Assembly: GCA_037783545.1 (NCBI GenBank)
Contig: JBBELK010001059.1
Span: forward strand, 62,001-126,000
Source: Henricia sp. BOLD:AAB3569
Lineage: Eukaryota; Echinodermata; Asteroidea; Spinulosida; Echinasteridae
DNA length: 64,000 nucleotides
Direction: 5' to 3'
Under the pieces are notes generated by a model that searched no databases, was not told the DNA's origin, and was given only the letters and a program-made list of their open reading frames with translations. Made by a program: the position numbers and the translations under genes. Shown piece after piece: positions 32,091-44,577 of the stretch (positions within the stretch are counted from its first letter, which is position 1; the number at the start of each line of letters is the position of its first letter).

Positions 32091-32264
32091 CAAGATATGA
32101 GACAGAGTGACTCCCCCTCCATCGTTCCCCTATTGTGTGTAAAACATCCAAGGAATTTCCTTTCATGTTTTAGGGGGGTGGGGGAGTCGTACGTTAACAA
32201 AAGGGAACAGTGTGTTGAGGTATAGGGGCGGTAGGGGGGAGTCATTCGGTCTCATGTATCTTGC
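32091..32264. mobile_element. MITE, CAGCACGATATGTGGCA family (copy 2, degenerate)
   Basis: The ends have decayed (CAAGATATGAGACAGAG / CTCATGTATCTTGCA). The interior ACATCCAAGGAATTTCC and GTTAACAAAAGGGAACAGTG identify it. Confidence 0.65.
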
Positions 32265-32883
32265 AGCATATACTGCATGTTAGTACATGACAATATTATG
32301 ATACGACATTTTGCCTGGATGCACCGTGTCCATAGCAATAACATAGCGGTCCGCATTAAGATATAACGTGTCTTTAATGTGACGCACGCGCGTGACGTAA
32401 AATGAAGTGTAATTTAACTAAGAAAGGGCCCACAGGAACCCGGGATACTGTCATGAGATACAGGGTCCCGTGTACGGTGTCCGGATTGCAGAATTAACTA
32501 GTGAATTAGACACCATGCGATCTTTTCAATATGTGTGTGTCGAGGGTGCAGGCCTTGTACACTGACTTGCACCAAGAAAAGGTGATATTAGTCGCAAACA
32601 TGTTTAAAAGATATGAAATATGTTCATATGGTGTTCATATAATAACATTAGTATACCGAGAAAACGGGCTTTAAAAAGGTTGACCATGCATGTACCAGAC
32701 TCATGCTTGGAAATCTCCCTAACATGTTCCTCTCGTTAACCCAAATTAAAAGTGATTTTTCACCCACTTCCTGTAATTTCAGAGAATTTGTTTTACCCAG
32801 TTTTGGTGAGAAGGTTGCTTGGCACTATTCCTGATTTTTTTTTTTATTGATATAGCTCAAGTGGATTTCAAGATATGACTCAT

Positions 32884-33033
32884 TATAGACCGTATCGAAT
32901 AGCCGCCATTTCGTGGGGCAGTTTCTTTGTTCCTTGAGGACATGCACGGTTGCATATATTGTGCTTCCATTGTTGAACGGTTTAAGTAACAAAAGGTGCC
33001 CCACGAAATGGCGGCTATTCGATACGGTCTATA
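32884..33033. mobile_element. MITE, TATAGACCGTATCGAATAGC family (full)
   Basis: A 150 bp element with perfectly complementary 37 bp ends, so it is probably the youngest of four copies here. Confidence 0.88.
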
Positions 33034-33164
33034 AATAACATGTACAAAACTGGCTCGTCCAGCACGGGAGCTTCTTACCACTTTCGAGATTGTTAATGTG
33101 TTTAATCATGCTTATGAGAAACGAGGCTCCCGTGGCTGGAAGCAGTTTGCATGCAGTTACCCAA

Positions 33165-33256
33165 AGGATTTTACTTCACGAGTTGACAAGAAAAAAACGA
33201 CTAAAGGTGTTGATAGCAATAACAAAGACCACATGACCTACCCTCCCCCCGCCCAC

Positions 33257-33290
<34 letters not shown>

Positions 33291-33405
33291 CGCCCCCTGT
33301 ATCTTATTTAGAGGTTTTCTGTATCACTTCATCTATGTGGCTGAAATTTCGAAAAGGCAGGTTATCAACATTATTCGTTAGTTACGTAATGCTGTCGTTT
33401 CTGGA
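33165..33405 (-). repeat. CTTGTAGAAATTTCAGCCAC family (-)
   Basis: Inverse orientation: TTTTACTTCACGAGTTGACA, GGTGTTGATAGCAATAACAA, a poly-C expansion at 33243-33287, then CATCTATGTGGCTGAAATTT. Confidence 0.65.
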
Positions 33406-33707
33406 ATTCGTAAAAACAAATTATCTGCAAATGTGTATAATGGGCTTTTAAAATAATGTTTTACACGATTCTCTCATAAACCACCAACTATACACAACAC
33501 TTATCATGACTACCATCGCACATTCAAATTTACCCCGTGGTAAAAGCACTCGATAGTGTTTCAGCAAATTTATCTTGCCCTTTGCGTCGTGTTGTTAAGT
33601 TACACATCATCTTGAAAGAAAAGCCCACGCGCACGATTTAATGATTGCACACCTGATTTCGATTTATTCACTCGATTGAAGTTTGCAGACCGTCTGCCAA
33701 TGTCATT

Positions 33708-34074
33708 TTAAAGGAGCTTGTTCAGATTTTTCCAGAAAATTTATTTTGTTCTAACCTAACAATCATGTAAAAATACCTCCCCAAAATACTATCCATGGGA
33801 AGATAACAGGAAATGTGCAATTTACAATTTGGATGTGGTAGCAAAAAAAGGTCGGTATAATCACTGCACTGCTTTAAGGAACCGGAAAAATTAGTTTACA
33901 ATTACAAAACATCGGTGTGTTTGTTTTTTAACGATATCCTTGAAAATATACGGATTGAAAGCGTAACATTTCAGAATGGTAATGAGAAAAATATGACAAA
34001 TTATATGGTATCAAAATCTCAATACACATGAAAAAAAAGGGGCGTCAAAAATGTGATCTGCAACGCTCCTTTAA
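33708..34074 (+). mobile_element. TTAAAGGAG family MITE
   Basis: Ends TTAAAGGAGCTTG / CGCTCCTTTAA. TTAA at both edges would fit a piggyBac-type TTAA target duplication, which I infer only. Confidence 0.55.
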
Positions 34075-34972
34075 CGAGAACTGTCTTCGTCAACCAAATT
34101 AAAGGTAATTGTTATAAGGAAAGAGCAGCAAACGATTTTACTGTACGTCAACCGATGTGAAGTGTTTTTCTTTCATTTTATATTTTTACGAGTGACTGGT
34201 TCGATGGTCAAATGCGTGAAATGCATAAATAATACAAATACACAATACGTATGGATAGAATACTATATACGTCATGACTGCATGCGTTTTAATATATAGT
34301 TAATTTTTGTGGCAATTCGCAGCACATACATGTATACTGTGTAGGGACATTGTGTAAAGTGCTACATACAATCGACTGACACCCAACATTTTTTTTTAAC
34401 GAACTGACACCTATCGTAAATTAACAAATTGGGGAGTGTTTCGGTCAAACATTTACTATATTCCACAAGTATATGGATGAGATCATTAGTGTAGAGCTTT
34501 CCAATTTTTTTCCGAATAAATTCAACATTTTCTTGGGTGTCAGTTCGTGGAAACAAAAATTCATGGTTTTTGAGTCCATGTGTCGAGTGCGTGCGCACAC
34601 TTGGATGTCAGTTCGTAAAAGCCCGCGGGTTCATCTATTCAAACCGCGGACGTTTTCTCTGGTTTAACAAAGGGAACAATATCGTCCGCGATTCCATTCG
34701 TGTACAAAACAAACTAGAAGAGCAGGTAAAACAAAACTATGTCCAAACAAAAGAGGAACAATGCATGGGACGTCCGCGGTGGGAGGTGAATTCACACCTG
34801 GGCCTGTGTCCCCGTGCGCGATATTTTTTTCCGTACCGCTGTTTAGCGAACATTGCTTCTGATTGGTTTAACCCCCATGCATAAGTTTTGTCGATTAACT
34901 ACCTCAACATAACCCCACACCATACCACACTCTTTCCTCAATTAATAGTGAAAAAAATTAATACGACTCGAA

Positions 34973-35042
34973 GGAGATTGGAACCTGCAATCTCTCGATT
35001 GATAGTACTACGTCTTAACCACTAGACTACCAAACGACTCGA
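34973..35042 (-). pseudogene. tRNA-like sequence
   Basis: The minus strand shows A-box TAGTCTAGTGGTTAAGACG and a B-box-like GGTTCCAATCTCC. The T-stem and acceptor stem do not pair well, so this is more likely a tRNA-derived SINE head or pseudogene than a functional tRNA. Confidence 0.35.
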
Positions 35043-36854
35043 CAAATCCTTAAATTTTCTTCCTTATATTTAATAACTCTTGAAGGCGCTATATAGAAAA
35101 TATGAATATTCATTTATAATGCACCAATCAAACGCCTCGATGAAGCCCTATAGCGAATATGTGGTACGGAAAAAAATATCGCTCCCCGTGCACTGTGCGG
35201 TTTTCACGAACTGTATCAAAGTACGCTTGGGTGTCACTTCATGGTGTCAGCCACGAATTAATTATTAATATCATAAAGGCACAAAATTCATATGGGGGAC
35301 AAGTAAACTCTACATAATGAAGAAAGTGGTTTTCTACAAAATAAATCGGCTATATAGTATATACATGTAGAAAATAATATACTCTAAACCATTACACACG
35401 GGCCACTTCGGCAAACTTTCCGAACATATTTAAAATGAACATTTATTTTTGTAATGAATGTGAATACATGTATATGTTCTGTATATTGTGATTTTAAATT
35501 ATTTAAAAAACCACACACACACAAACGTGTTCACATATTTATAGTATTGTTGGAGCGAGGAAATGTGTGGATTGTATTAGTTACAATTTAAAAATGATAT
35601 ATTTATCTGATATTTGGCATTATATTAATACCAAGTGTATATGGTTTCATATTTATTTTGGTGGAATAAAGATAACTACACTCCAATATCACAAAACATT
35701 TACCTATCTCGTCTTGTTGTGACGTTATTTTGAAAAAGTTAAATGTCATTAAATGTTAAATGTTACATATGTTAAATGCACACACTGTAAAAAATTACTG
35801 TATTTATTTACAGCTGTTGGATAAAAGTTAACTTAAGCTATAGCGACAGATCAGCGAATAATACAATGTAGCAAGTTTAATTTTTACTTAAACAGCTAGA
35901 ATCCCCTCTTACATTTTTTGAGTTTTTCTGTTTATCATGGAGGTACAGGTGTATGTGTCTACAACACCATCACAACTTGTTTTTCACAAAAAAATCGACA
36001 GGCTTTTGCTTAAAACGTAAAGCAGTTCCGACCCTCTTCACTCGAAATTCTGAAACGCTCGAGGTCACTTGGTCTGTTTATCAACAGGGTTTTGACGTCA
36101 TCCTGAGAAACATACAAAACGGCCTGTGCAGTATTGAAAGGAAAATACACGAAGTGAATGTTTATCATGCCTGTTTTGTCCTTGTAATTCAAAATACAAA
36201 CGTGAAAAACACTTCATGTTATATGACAACAATCTACTATTACCCGTTTTGTGAAAAAACGGTGAAATTGTGGCTCACAATGAAGCTCTTTTGAAGTAAA
36301 TACTGGTGCATTGCGACGGGTGGTTTTGTCACGGAACGAACGGCATTCACAGCGGTCTGTCTGCAGCATTGAACGGTTCCCTGCGGGCCGTATAGTTCCC
36401 ACGTGTTACATCGGCCGGTACAAGTTAGAATGAGCGACTCATTTTTCTCTCTCTTGGTAATAGAAAAGAAAATCTTTCTGCTCTTTTTTTTTATAGTGTC
36501 TGGTAAAACATACAACCACGCAGCTACTGGGCATATATCTGGCTTTTTGGACCAACAAAATTCTTCATATAACAAGTTAATTCATCTCCGTCGGCCAACC
36601 ATGCATGGTACATTGTTCAACCTTGTACGATATTGGTATATAGCGGGTGGTATAGTTATCGCTGAAAATGGAAATGAACAATTATAAACATGCGTATTGC
36701 GTTCTTACCACGAAATTATCCTTTGCATTCGTCCAAATAAAAATATGAAAATATCAGTGATCTTAAAAAATCTTGAGTAGGTTATGTCTATCAGCGTTGC
36801 ACTGGATGGAAGTGTTTTAGTGTCCCTGTTTTGAACGCAATATCTTTTGAAGTG

Positions 36855-37215
36855 ACCCAAATATTTACTTCACGAGTCGACAAGAAAAACCCGACAAAAG
36901 GTGTTGATAGCAATGGTAACAAACACCACATTGAAAGATGAATTTGGAAACACGAGAAAACACCTCATTTTTTCCCGCATGTATAATGATTCGTGGATGA
37001 AATTGCCAACTAAAGGTACATGTGCAGTGCTAGTATACAGTGCTATAATATACGTCGCGTAAGGGCAAAAACAAACCCCAATTAACATGATTTTTATTAA
37101 CATAAATTCAACACAAAAAACATGTAGGCCTATGGATGATTTAAGGTTTTTCTGAAGTATCACTGCATCTATGTGGCTGAAAGTTGTATGGCGATTTATC
37201 AGCATTATTCTTTAA
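36855..37215 (-). repeat. CTTGTAGAAATTTCAGCCAC family (-)
   Basis: TTTACTTCACGAGTCGACAA, AAAGGTGTTGATAGCAATGG and CATCTATGTGGCTGAAAGTT in order. The middle has about 100 bp of unrelated sequence. Confidence 0.65.
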
Positions 37216-37409
37216 TTATGTAATACAATACCAAAATAAAATTGCGCTCTCTGTTTTTGTTCCGCCATACTTCTAAACGGGCTAATTAGTGTGCATGGCC
37301 GGCCAGATCTAAATTCTACTTCCCGTGTACATGGCGGCACAACATGCATGTAGTGATGTCACACGGTCGAACAAACTAGTTTGCTTCTTTTAGGCTTGCG
37401 AATTCCGTA

Positions 37410-37555
37410 TAGCGGTATCGAATAGCTGCCATCTTGTAGGGCAGTTTCTTTGTTCCGTGAGGACATGCATGGTTGCGCATTTTGTGCTTACATTGTTGAC
37501 CAAATTAAACAACATATTTGCCATGCAAGATGGCAACTATTCGATACGGGCTAGT
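37410..37555. mobile_element. MITE, TATAGACCGTATCGAATAGC family (diverged)
   Basis: Inverted ends around GTATCGAATAGCTGCCATCT and AGATGGCAACTATTCGATAC; the interior GGACATGCATGGTTGC is shared with the other copies. Confidence 0.8.
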
Positions 37556-37594
37556 TTGTCACCTATTGACCCCTTTCGAACACGTGCGAATATG

Positions 37595-37790
37595 CCATTT
37601 TGGGAGTCAAATAATGCTGAGTCATTGTGGAAGCAATGTGCGTGCGCATTGTGTGTGTCTCTGGTGGGCGTAACGCGGTTTAGTTCACCAATGGGAGCCT
37701 CAGCATTGCGCGTTACGCACGCTATGGACACACACAACGCGCACGCACATTGCTTCCACAACGACGCGGCATTGTTTTACTCCCAAAATG
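37595..37790. mobile_element. 196 bp hairpin MITE
   Basis: CATTTTGGGAGTCAAATAAT / complementary right arm ATTGTTTTACTCCCAAAATG, then GTGGAAGCAATGTGCGTGCG mirrored on the other side. The reading frames on both strands are products of the palindrome. Confidence 0.82.
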
Positions 37791-38094
37791 ACGTCATTGG
37801 CACGAGCTCAATACGACGAAACGAAACTGAAATTTGTAAACACAACTGTGCTTTTTCCCTAAATTAGGAGTCGTATATTGTATATTATTATACGTGTAAC
37901 ACACAACACTGACAAGGGACGGACATGTGTTAAATGGGGACGTGGCGTGTGGGCGGGAAAATAAAGTGCAAATACAAACCTTAAAACCAAATCGATTAAA
38001 TTGCTTATAGTAAAACTGATATGAAGTGGAACTCGACCTTAATTTTGGATATTTTAGCAGATTCCGGCCCATTGTATCATTTGCAATGACCCAA

Positions 38095-38760
38095 TTTTGT
38101 TTTTCATGAGTTGACAAAAAAAACCTTACTCAAAGTGTTGATAGCAATGGTAACAAACACCACATGAATTTATTTTCGTCCAAAATGGGAATTTCATGTT
38201 GGAAATTGACAACCGAAGGTGGTTTTATAAATAAGAAAATCCCGTGCACCATTCACTTTGTGTATACACAAAATCCATATATAGATTTTCAAGGTTTTCT
38301 GAAGCATTGATGCACATTTCTTCAGGCTAGTTTACCATCATTCTTCCTTAGATATGTTACGCTCTTATTCCACGAAACATTAAAAAGTTTTATCTTGCAA
38401 ATGATATAGGCATAGGGCCTTTATAGGTAGAGTACATGATTGGTAAACTGTTACAAAGGGCGTTATTTCCACTCGTGATTAAAAGCCCATGTTGATAAAA
38501 CTGCCTTGTAGAAATTTCAGCCACGTAATAATTTATAGAGGCAGTAATACTTTAGAAAACTTGAAAAATCCATTCATGGCTTTTGTGTTGAGTTAAATGT
38601 TTTTTTTTGTTTTTAGAAAAACCACCTCCAGTTAATTTCTCACACAAAATACCATTTTGGACAGAAATGAATCCATGGTTATTGGAACCATTGTTATTAA
38701 CTCTTTTAGTAAGGTTTTTCTTGCCAACTCATGAAAACAAACATTTGGGTCACCGCAAAT
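38095..38760. repeat. Two CTTGTAGAAATTTCAGCCAC copies in opposite orientation
   Basis: A minus-oriented copy (about 38095-38400) is followed by a plus-oriented copy from ACATGATTGGTAAACTG (38434) to 38760, which makes a large inverted repeat with the short joint near 38400-38430. Confidence 0.65.
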
Positions 38761-38773
38761 GATGTACTCTACC

Positions 38774-38890
38774 TTTAAAGGCAGAGGCTCGTCAATATGC
38801 GCGCGTGAGGCCAAATTCAAAGGCATGGAGCTGCGTATTTCGTGGCACGAATTTGGCCTGACGCGCGCATTGACGAGCCTGTGCCTTTAA
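38774..38890. mobile_element. Hairpin MITE, AGGCTCGTCAAT family (copy 1)
   Basis: TTAAAGGCAGAGGCTCGTCA arms with GCGCGCG blocks and GGAGCTGCGTATTTCGTGGC inside; same family as 48149-48292. Confidence 0.8.
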
Positions 38891-38902
38891 CACTCCGAGC
38901 CC

Positions 38903-39170
38903 GATTAGCCTTTTGTGTATTTCACATGGAATAGTGTATACTGACATACTTCCTTCCACGTGCAGCCACACTTAGTATCCACTTTACCAGACTAAACATT
39001 TGTTGCTATGTGGTGCACGCGGCTGCAGGTGTGAAGTACAGAATCGATACCGGATATATGAGAGAATGGCATAAAGCAACCAGACCATTGGTTGCTGGGC
39101 AATGGTGTGCACCATGTAGCAACAACTGCACTGTACGTAGACTTTCTAAACTGTACCCCACTGAAATGGC
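38903..39170. repeat. Dispersed repeat with GTTGCTATGTGGTGCA hairpin (copy 2)
   Basis: Inverted pair GTTGCTATGTGGTGCA / TGCACCATGTAGCAAC at 39002-39120, plus the shared flanks GACATACTTCC and GACTTTCTAAACTG. Confidence 0.65.
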
Positions 39171-39269
39171 ACCAGCCATTACGCAAACGTTACACGCAAA
39201 AAGCTAAGTGCAGTGCATATTTTATCGCCCAAACGTAGCCCAACGTCAGGCACAATATACATGCGCTGA

Positions 39270-39560
39270 TTCGGGGGTTTGGTTTTTTTTTGGGGGGGGG
39301 GGGGAGGTGGTCGTGGTCAAAACCTCCCCCTGCTCCAACTTAATAAGAAATTGCAATGGCAACGCCCCTCTCCCTAAATTGAAACAAAAAATGGTGGTTG
39401 GAGGGGAACGGGGGAGGGGAAGGGGGAGGGGAGGGGAGGGGGAGACCCCCGCCCCCCCCCCCCCCCCCCCCAACCCCAGCACGCTTAGCGACATTTTTGG
39501 CACTCGCACTGGCAAAATCCCTCCATGTGAAAAATTGGATCCGCCACTGTTATACCTTTA
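39270..39560. repeat. Poly-G / GGGGGA / poly-C block
   Basis: A G-run after T-run at about 39283-39305, purine GGGGAGGGGA units at 39400-39445 and a C-run at 39446-39471. The right edge AAAATCCCTCCATGTGAAAA, GGATCCGCCACTG resembles 58950-59015. Confidence 0.8.
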
Positions 39561-39569
39561 AAGATGAGG

Positions 39570-41690
39570 GGGGAGGGGGAAGGCATTAGACCTACTCAGG
39601 AAAAATACGCTGTCGCATTATCTCCTTTGTGCCGTATTAAGTCCGGGCCGTAAACCGATTTGTGCAATTTCACAGAAAGCTTCTCAAAGATGCGATGTAA
39701 ATGCTTGATATCAATCACAATTTACGTCACAGACGGCAAGGAATTGCCTCCTTTAAATATTTGTTTTTCCGTGGGCTATATCTGTGTATATATGCAGGCA
39801 GAAATGTTAAGTTTGCAACAACACAAAGTACAGCACATATTTCCCAGAATAAAAACAAAATACTCTTCTTATTTTGGGCAACAGGGGAAAATAGGCGCCA
39901 AATTAAACAAAATTGTCAAGGGAAGCTCCGGTTGGGGGATTATACATTATAAATTCATTTGATTTAAAGGAAGGGACAACACTTGCAAAGGGTTGACTAA
40001 CTCATACGCTTCATGTAAATCGCCATCATTTGCAGTTCGGCGCTCGGACTTGAGAGGGCGTGAGTCAGGACACAACAGATTTTTACATAGGCATCAATCT
40101 TGACGTCATCCATGCAATCGTTGCATGGTTGACGTCATCATCCCTTTCAAAATTTCAAATATGCCGCAGCACATCAAAATTAATTGTCTTGCCGACGTTG
40201 AAAACAAGAATCTCCGATTCTCATAAAGGTTTATGCACCGGGCAATACATCGGTAATCGTTTTGATTAAATTGTCGATAACTTCAAACAAGTGTTGTCCC
40301 TTCATTTAATTAAGCGAGCACTACGGAGCCGACGATGCGTATGACAATTTATAAAAGCAACCGCAGCTAGAAGTGGAAATGACTACTAAATTGCAGCCTT
40401 GCGCTTCGAGGTCAATGACACTTTCATCAAGACGGGAAAATAATCAATAATGTTCACGACGCATTGTTTCAGTGACTCGCGTCGGGATGGAATTGTTAAT
40501 TCCTGCCCCTACCACGCCCACAATGTTATCATTTCCAGAGCATGTATAAATATTAATATGTGCACAGTCACAATCATGGGTACACTGCATGGACGCCATT
40601 TGAAACATCAGAAGAAAATTAGCATGCAGTAAACTTTGACAAATCAAAATGTTATCATTCTTAAAAGACACTGTTTCTCTTACTTCTGAATGAATCACTT
40701 TTTTAAAGTAGGTTAACTCTGTCTGGGTTAGGTCTATATTTCTATGCTGTTCATAACATGTCCTTGTTGCACACGGATGCAAAATAATTATGCAGATCGT
40801 TTGTCAAATCTGCAATTATCTTTACCAAAACATATGGGCAATTCCATGATTAGTTACGGTACATTTTAAGGTGCTTTATACATTATGTTTGGACGCTATA
40901 TAAAGGTGGATACATTTTTTTTCCCCTTCATTTTGATGGTGTCAATACATCTGAACCAGACCTACTTTACGCTATCAAAACAAATCAAAAGATACATTTC
41001 TGCGAGTGATTTCAAGGACTTTAACTTTGGTTAGTTACGTTACATGAAAAGGACAGAAAAAATAAGTCTTTGTCCCAAAGGTTTCCCTAAACTGGGTTCA
41101 TCTGAAACAAAGTTTGGCAATCGTATTTCTCGACATAATCGTTACTGGTGTCATGGCAGGTTATTTGATATATGACTTGTAACAATAACTCTTTCCAATT
41201 TTAACTACAACAGCAAAAACGTGGTTAGTTACGTTGCGGCTAGTTACGTTACACTTTGTCCATCCATACAAATTGTGCCTGGTCCTGTTTTGCTGACATT
41301 TAGTGTGCATATAATTATGTCTCATTTGCTTTCCAGGCCTATTCTAATTTAGGATAGGTATACCATCTTCTACACATTTTCAAGCGAGATGTTAACACTC
41401 TATTTTTGCTGAAATTGAGTGTGTAAAGACGTAAAATGCGCCTTAATAATTGCTCAAATATTTCAAAATTTGCCGAACCCTTCATAAATTTACGAAGGGT
41501 TTTAACAGACAATGTTAACATTTAGGGTCATGTCCACTAATCCTTTCATATCGTTCGCCTGAAGAAAGCATTGAGTATAGTATACTGATATATTGATTAA
41601 ATACATCTTCAACGATATTCACAAGAAACACAAAAACGAGGATCTCGGTGCTTTCTTTTGTCATTGAATTTGCAAATGAAAAGACGCTTG
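39570..41690. other. Gene-free stretch
   Basis: Nothing recognised beyond short AT-rich words and three TTAGTTACGTTAC repeats between about 40850 and 41250. No coding support on either strand. Confidence 0.55.
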
Positions 41691-41698
41691 ATGTAATG

Positions 41699-41863
41699 CA
41701 ATAGACTACTAAAGTAAAAACGTCACCCTTTGTATGTTGCCATGGTTTTGGGGTCTACACTAAAACCAGTGAACTGTTTCCCTGCGCTATACCAATGGAC
41801 GTTTCAGATTACTAGCGAATGTTTAGACCATGGCAACGACGTCACACTTTAGTGGTCTATTGC
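41699..41863. mobile_element. MITE, CAATAGACTACTAAAGT family (copy 1)
   Basis: Ends CAATAGACTACTAAAGT / ACTTTAGTGGTCTATTG; interior CCAATGGACGTTTCAGATTA. Copies at 47621 and, partial, at 48480. Confidence 0.8.
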
Positions 41864-42077
41864 TTATACATGTAACATCCAAGACGAGGCTGTAAATGCT
41901 ATTTTGAAATTGTGTCCATTGCGGCTACGAACTGCGCATCCTAATTATAATATGCCATTTTGAGCGGCCAATGAGGACGCTTCTGTTCATCAGTTTTGCC
42001 CCGCCCTAATCCCCACAAGTATGGCGAGCGAGTTATTCGTGCCGCCTGTATGGCACAATTCCTCTTTGATTATAATG

Positions 42078-42427
42078 TTAAAGGAGTGTGACCAGATAAC
42101 TCCCTGGGACTTACCTTATGGGTCATGAGATGTTTATATCATAACATCCGTTATATTTTTCTGATTACGAAACTGAAACTCCCGCGCTTCTAGGCCGCAT
42201 ATTTCCGAGGATATCGTCGAAAATCCACCGATTATTTGTAAACTAATTTTCCAGTATCAACGTTTATCCGCTGAAAGCCGACTCGATAGTTTTGTTCAAT
42301 TTTTTACTGGAAATTGCGAATGTTTTCGGGTTTTTGGGACATGGGAGGTGTGTATGGGAGTTACTTGATAATATTGGTAAGTTACATCGAAAACTATTTT
42401 CCAGAAACTCTGGTCATGCTCCTTTAA
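42078..42427 (+). mobile_element. TTAAAGGAG family MITE
   Basis: About 350 bp with inverted ends TTAAAGGAGTGTGACCAGA / TCTGGTCATGCTCCTTTAA, differing by two bases. Interior includes ATTTTTCTGATTACG and CCGAGGATATCGTCG. Confidence 0.75.
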
Positions 42428-42499
42428 CGCGTGACATCCTTTCATTTTCTGAAAATTATCACAATAGCCCTCGGGCCTAAAAACAACAATATTATTACC

Positions 42500-43440
42500 C
42501 CGAGGTTCCGTTTCCAATGGTTGCGTTTCGAGGTTTTTGACCGGTTGTCACGCACCCGCGCCGTTGTCCCCAGGGCTAGGGTGCACCCCGTTAAATCGTG
42601 CTCCATTGGACAACAATAAATGCCCAATAATATCGTGGCGTACAAGGGACATCGCAATCGCAATTATATTTGCAAAAAAAACAGTCAGAAGTGACTGTAT
42701 GCAAAATTTTGCCGGGAGGGGGCGCTAAATATCAATCACGGTCTCGCCTGGTGATTTTTTTCCTTATCCCCTTCGATCAATTTGTGTACATTTGTTTCAA
42801 AGGATTTATTTTTCTGTCCAAAATCCTGTGACTGACGAGGTTATATAGCCTACACGTTCCTGCCAACTTGGCGGGGAAAAATTCAACATCCAACCACTGC
42901 ATGTGAACAAAATTGGCTGATTTTTTTTTCTCAGAAAATCGTTATTTTTTCACTCCTAAATTTAAATTTTTCAATTAAATCTGCACTTGCTTGAAAAGTC
43001 AGTTTATAAGGAAAAATAGTAATGGTCAACTCAATTCTTACTGGAATTTAACCCCAAAAAGATATTATTTTTTGTCTTACCTTGTTTTTCCTTTGTACCG
43101 GGGAAATCCATCAATATCATCCTCTGTTTTACGTTTTAGAGGGGTCAGTATATATACTCGATAGGTCTACGATCCAAACGAACACAACATGATTAGGCTT
43201 ACTCCATCGAAACGAAGCAATTATATTCCATTTTACGGCGTAGATCCATTTCTGATCCATTTCGAGCCCATCCATTGATGATTTTTCACTGCTCGAGATA
43301 TATAAACATTTGAAATGCATGTATAAACATTTGAAGGTACGCATACTTTTACGCTGATATAAAATATTCCACAACTGCAACTTCAAAATGCCTACATGTG
43401 ACACGTGCGTTCCACTGCTGTACCAAGCATGGTATATTAC
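42500..43440. other. Gene-free stretch
   Basis: Moderately GC-rich start (42530-42660), then AT-rich sequence. No domain-bearing frame and no clear repeat ends seen. Confidence 0.5.
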
Positions 43441-43454
43441 AAGGGACTCATATG

Positions 43455-43630
43455 CAGCACGATATGTGGCAGAGGGAGGGTATCCCCACTACCATGCATT
43501 GTTCCCCCATTGTGTCTCAAACATCCAAGGAATGTCCAGTTTTTAAGGGAGTTGGTGCGTTAACAAAAGGGAACAGTGTGTTGGGATATAGGGGCGTTAA
43601 GGGGGAGTCTCTTTGCAACATATCGTGCTG
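43455..43630. mobile_element. MITE, CAGCACGATATGTGGCA family (copy 3)
   Basis: Good inverted ends (CAGCACGATATGTGGCAGAG / CAACATATCGTGCTG). Interior GTTAACAAAAGGGAACAGTG is shared with copy 2. Confidence 0.78.
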
Positions 43631-43664
43631 GTATAAAGGGACTCGCCCTGCAACTGCCCATATA

Positions 43665-43937
43665 TGGTCGGGTTGGCGTAGTGGTTCTTTCCTCGCCTTT
43701 CACCTCTGGCGTCCCGGGTTCGAATCCGGGGCGTGTATGTGGATTGGGTTTGCAGTCCCTACTTGACCGCGTGGGTTTTCCCCTGGGGATTTCTCTGGGG
43801 GTTTTCCTCCCACTTCTAAAACTGCAACTCCTTCTTCGTCATCTCAAATTAATAATAAAGTATAGTTAAAGCTAAAACCGTATAGTTGATGGCATAAAGG
43901 GCCTTAGTTGCCGAAGATGCCATAAAATTAACAACAA
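43665..43937 (+). mobile_element. tRNA-derived SINE with 14 bp target-site duplication
   Basis: The head has A-box TTGGCGTAGTGG and B-box GGTTCGAATCCG; the body includes GGATTGGGTTTGCAGTCCCT and CCCCTGGGGATTTCTCTGGG. CAACTGCCCATATA occurs at 43651-43664 and again at 43938-43951, flanking the element exactly, as left by target-primed reverse transcription. The second repeat runs into the MITE at 43949. Confidence 0.85.
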
Positions 43938-43948
43938 CAACTGCCCAT

Positions 43949-44088
43949 ATAGACCGTATCGAATAGCCGCCATTTCGTGGGGCAGTTTCTTTGTTCCTTG
44001 AAGACATGCATGGTTGCACATATTGTGCTTCCATTGTTGAACGACAAAAGGTGCCTCACGAAATGGCAGGCTATTCGATACGGTATAC
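43949..44088. mobile_element. MITE, TATAGACCGTATCGAATAGC family
   Basis: A near-full copy with one extra base in the right arm (GGCAGGCTATTC). Its left edge overlaps the SINE target duplication, so the SINE inserted at the MITE boundary. Confidence 0.82.
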
Positions 44089-44169
44089 TGCAGTCACTGA
44101 CGTGCGCCCTCTCTTGAGTAAAAGCACACACAATGTTCAACGCATAATATACGCATCATCAGGACAAAA

Positions 44170-44310
44170 TAAAGTAGAGTCCACGATTGGTAAACTGTTA
44201 AAAACGGCGTTATTTCCACCCGTGACTAAAAGCGTATGTTGGTAAAACTGCCTTGTAGAAACTTCAGCCACATAGATGCAGTAATACTGCAGAAAATATA
44301 AATGGTTAGA
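44170..44310 (+). repeat. CTTGTAGAAATTTCAGCCAC family, 3'-truncated (+)
   Basis: GATTGGTAAACTGTTAAAAA to GATGCAGTAATACTGCAGAA only; the distal half is absent. Confidence 0.65.
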
Positions 44311-44577
44311 AAGTTCCACGAAACAGCTGGAGGCTCCGTTAGCAGAAAAACGGCTGCTATAACGCCGCCGTGAAATTAGGCCCGGGGCGCCCGAATACCT
44401 TTATCGTTGTTGTTGCAAATTAATTAATTCTTCTGCCGAGAGCCGTGAGTTTTCCCAACAAACATCCACCGATTAGCCGCTTTGCTGTTGACTGTACAAC
44501 GAACACCGTGTGCGGTGAAAACACCGTTGCCTATAGGCTTTAGGGTGTTAGTCTAGACAAGATATATGGGTCTTTCT

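Larger units (their letters stand above)
34080..37400. other. Gene-free AT-rich stretch
   Basis: Holds a tRNA-like remnant (34973), several GTGTCAGTTCGT-type words in both orientations (34376-34615), and a repeat copy at 36855. I see no supported gene; the reading frames here lack known domains or splice context. Confidence 0.6.

Noticed and set aside
37457-37867. 136-residue plus-strand frame and its minus-strand partner
   Set aside because: Both span the MITEs at 37410-37555 and 37595-37790; the mirrored CACALCVS sequences come from the palindrome.
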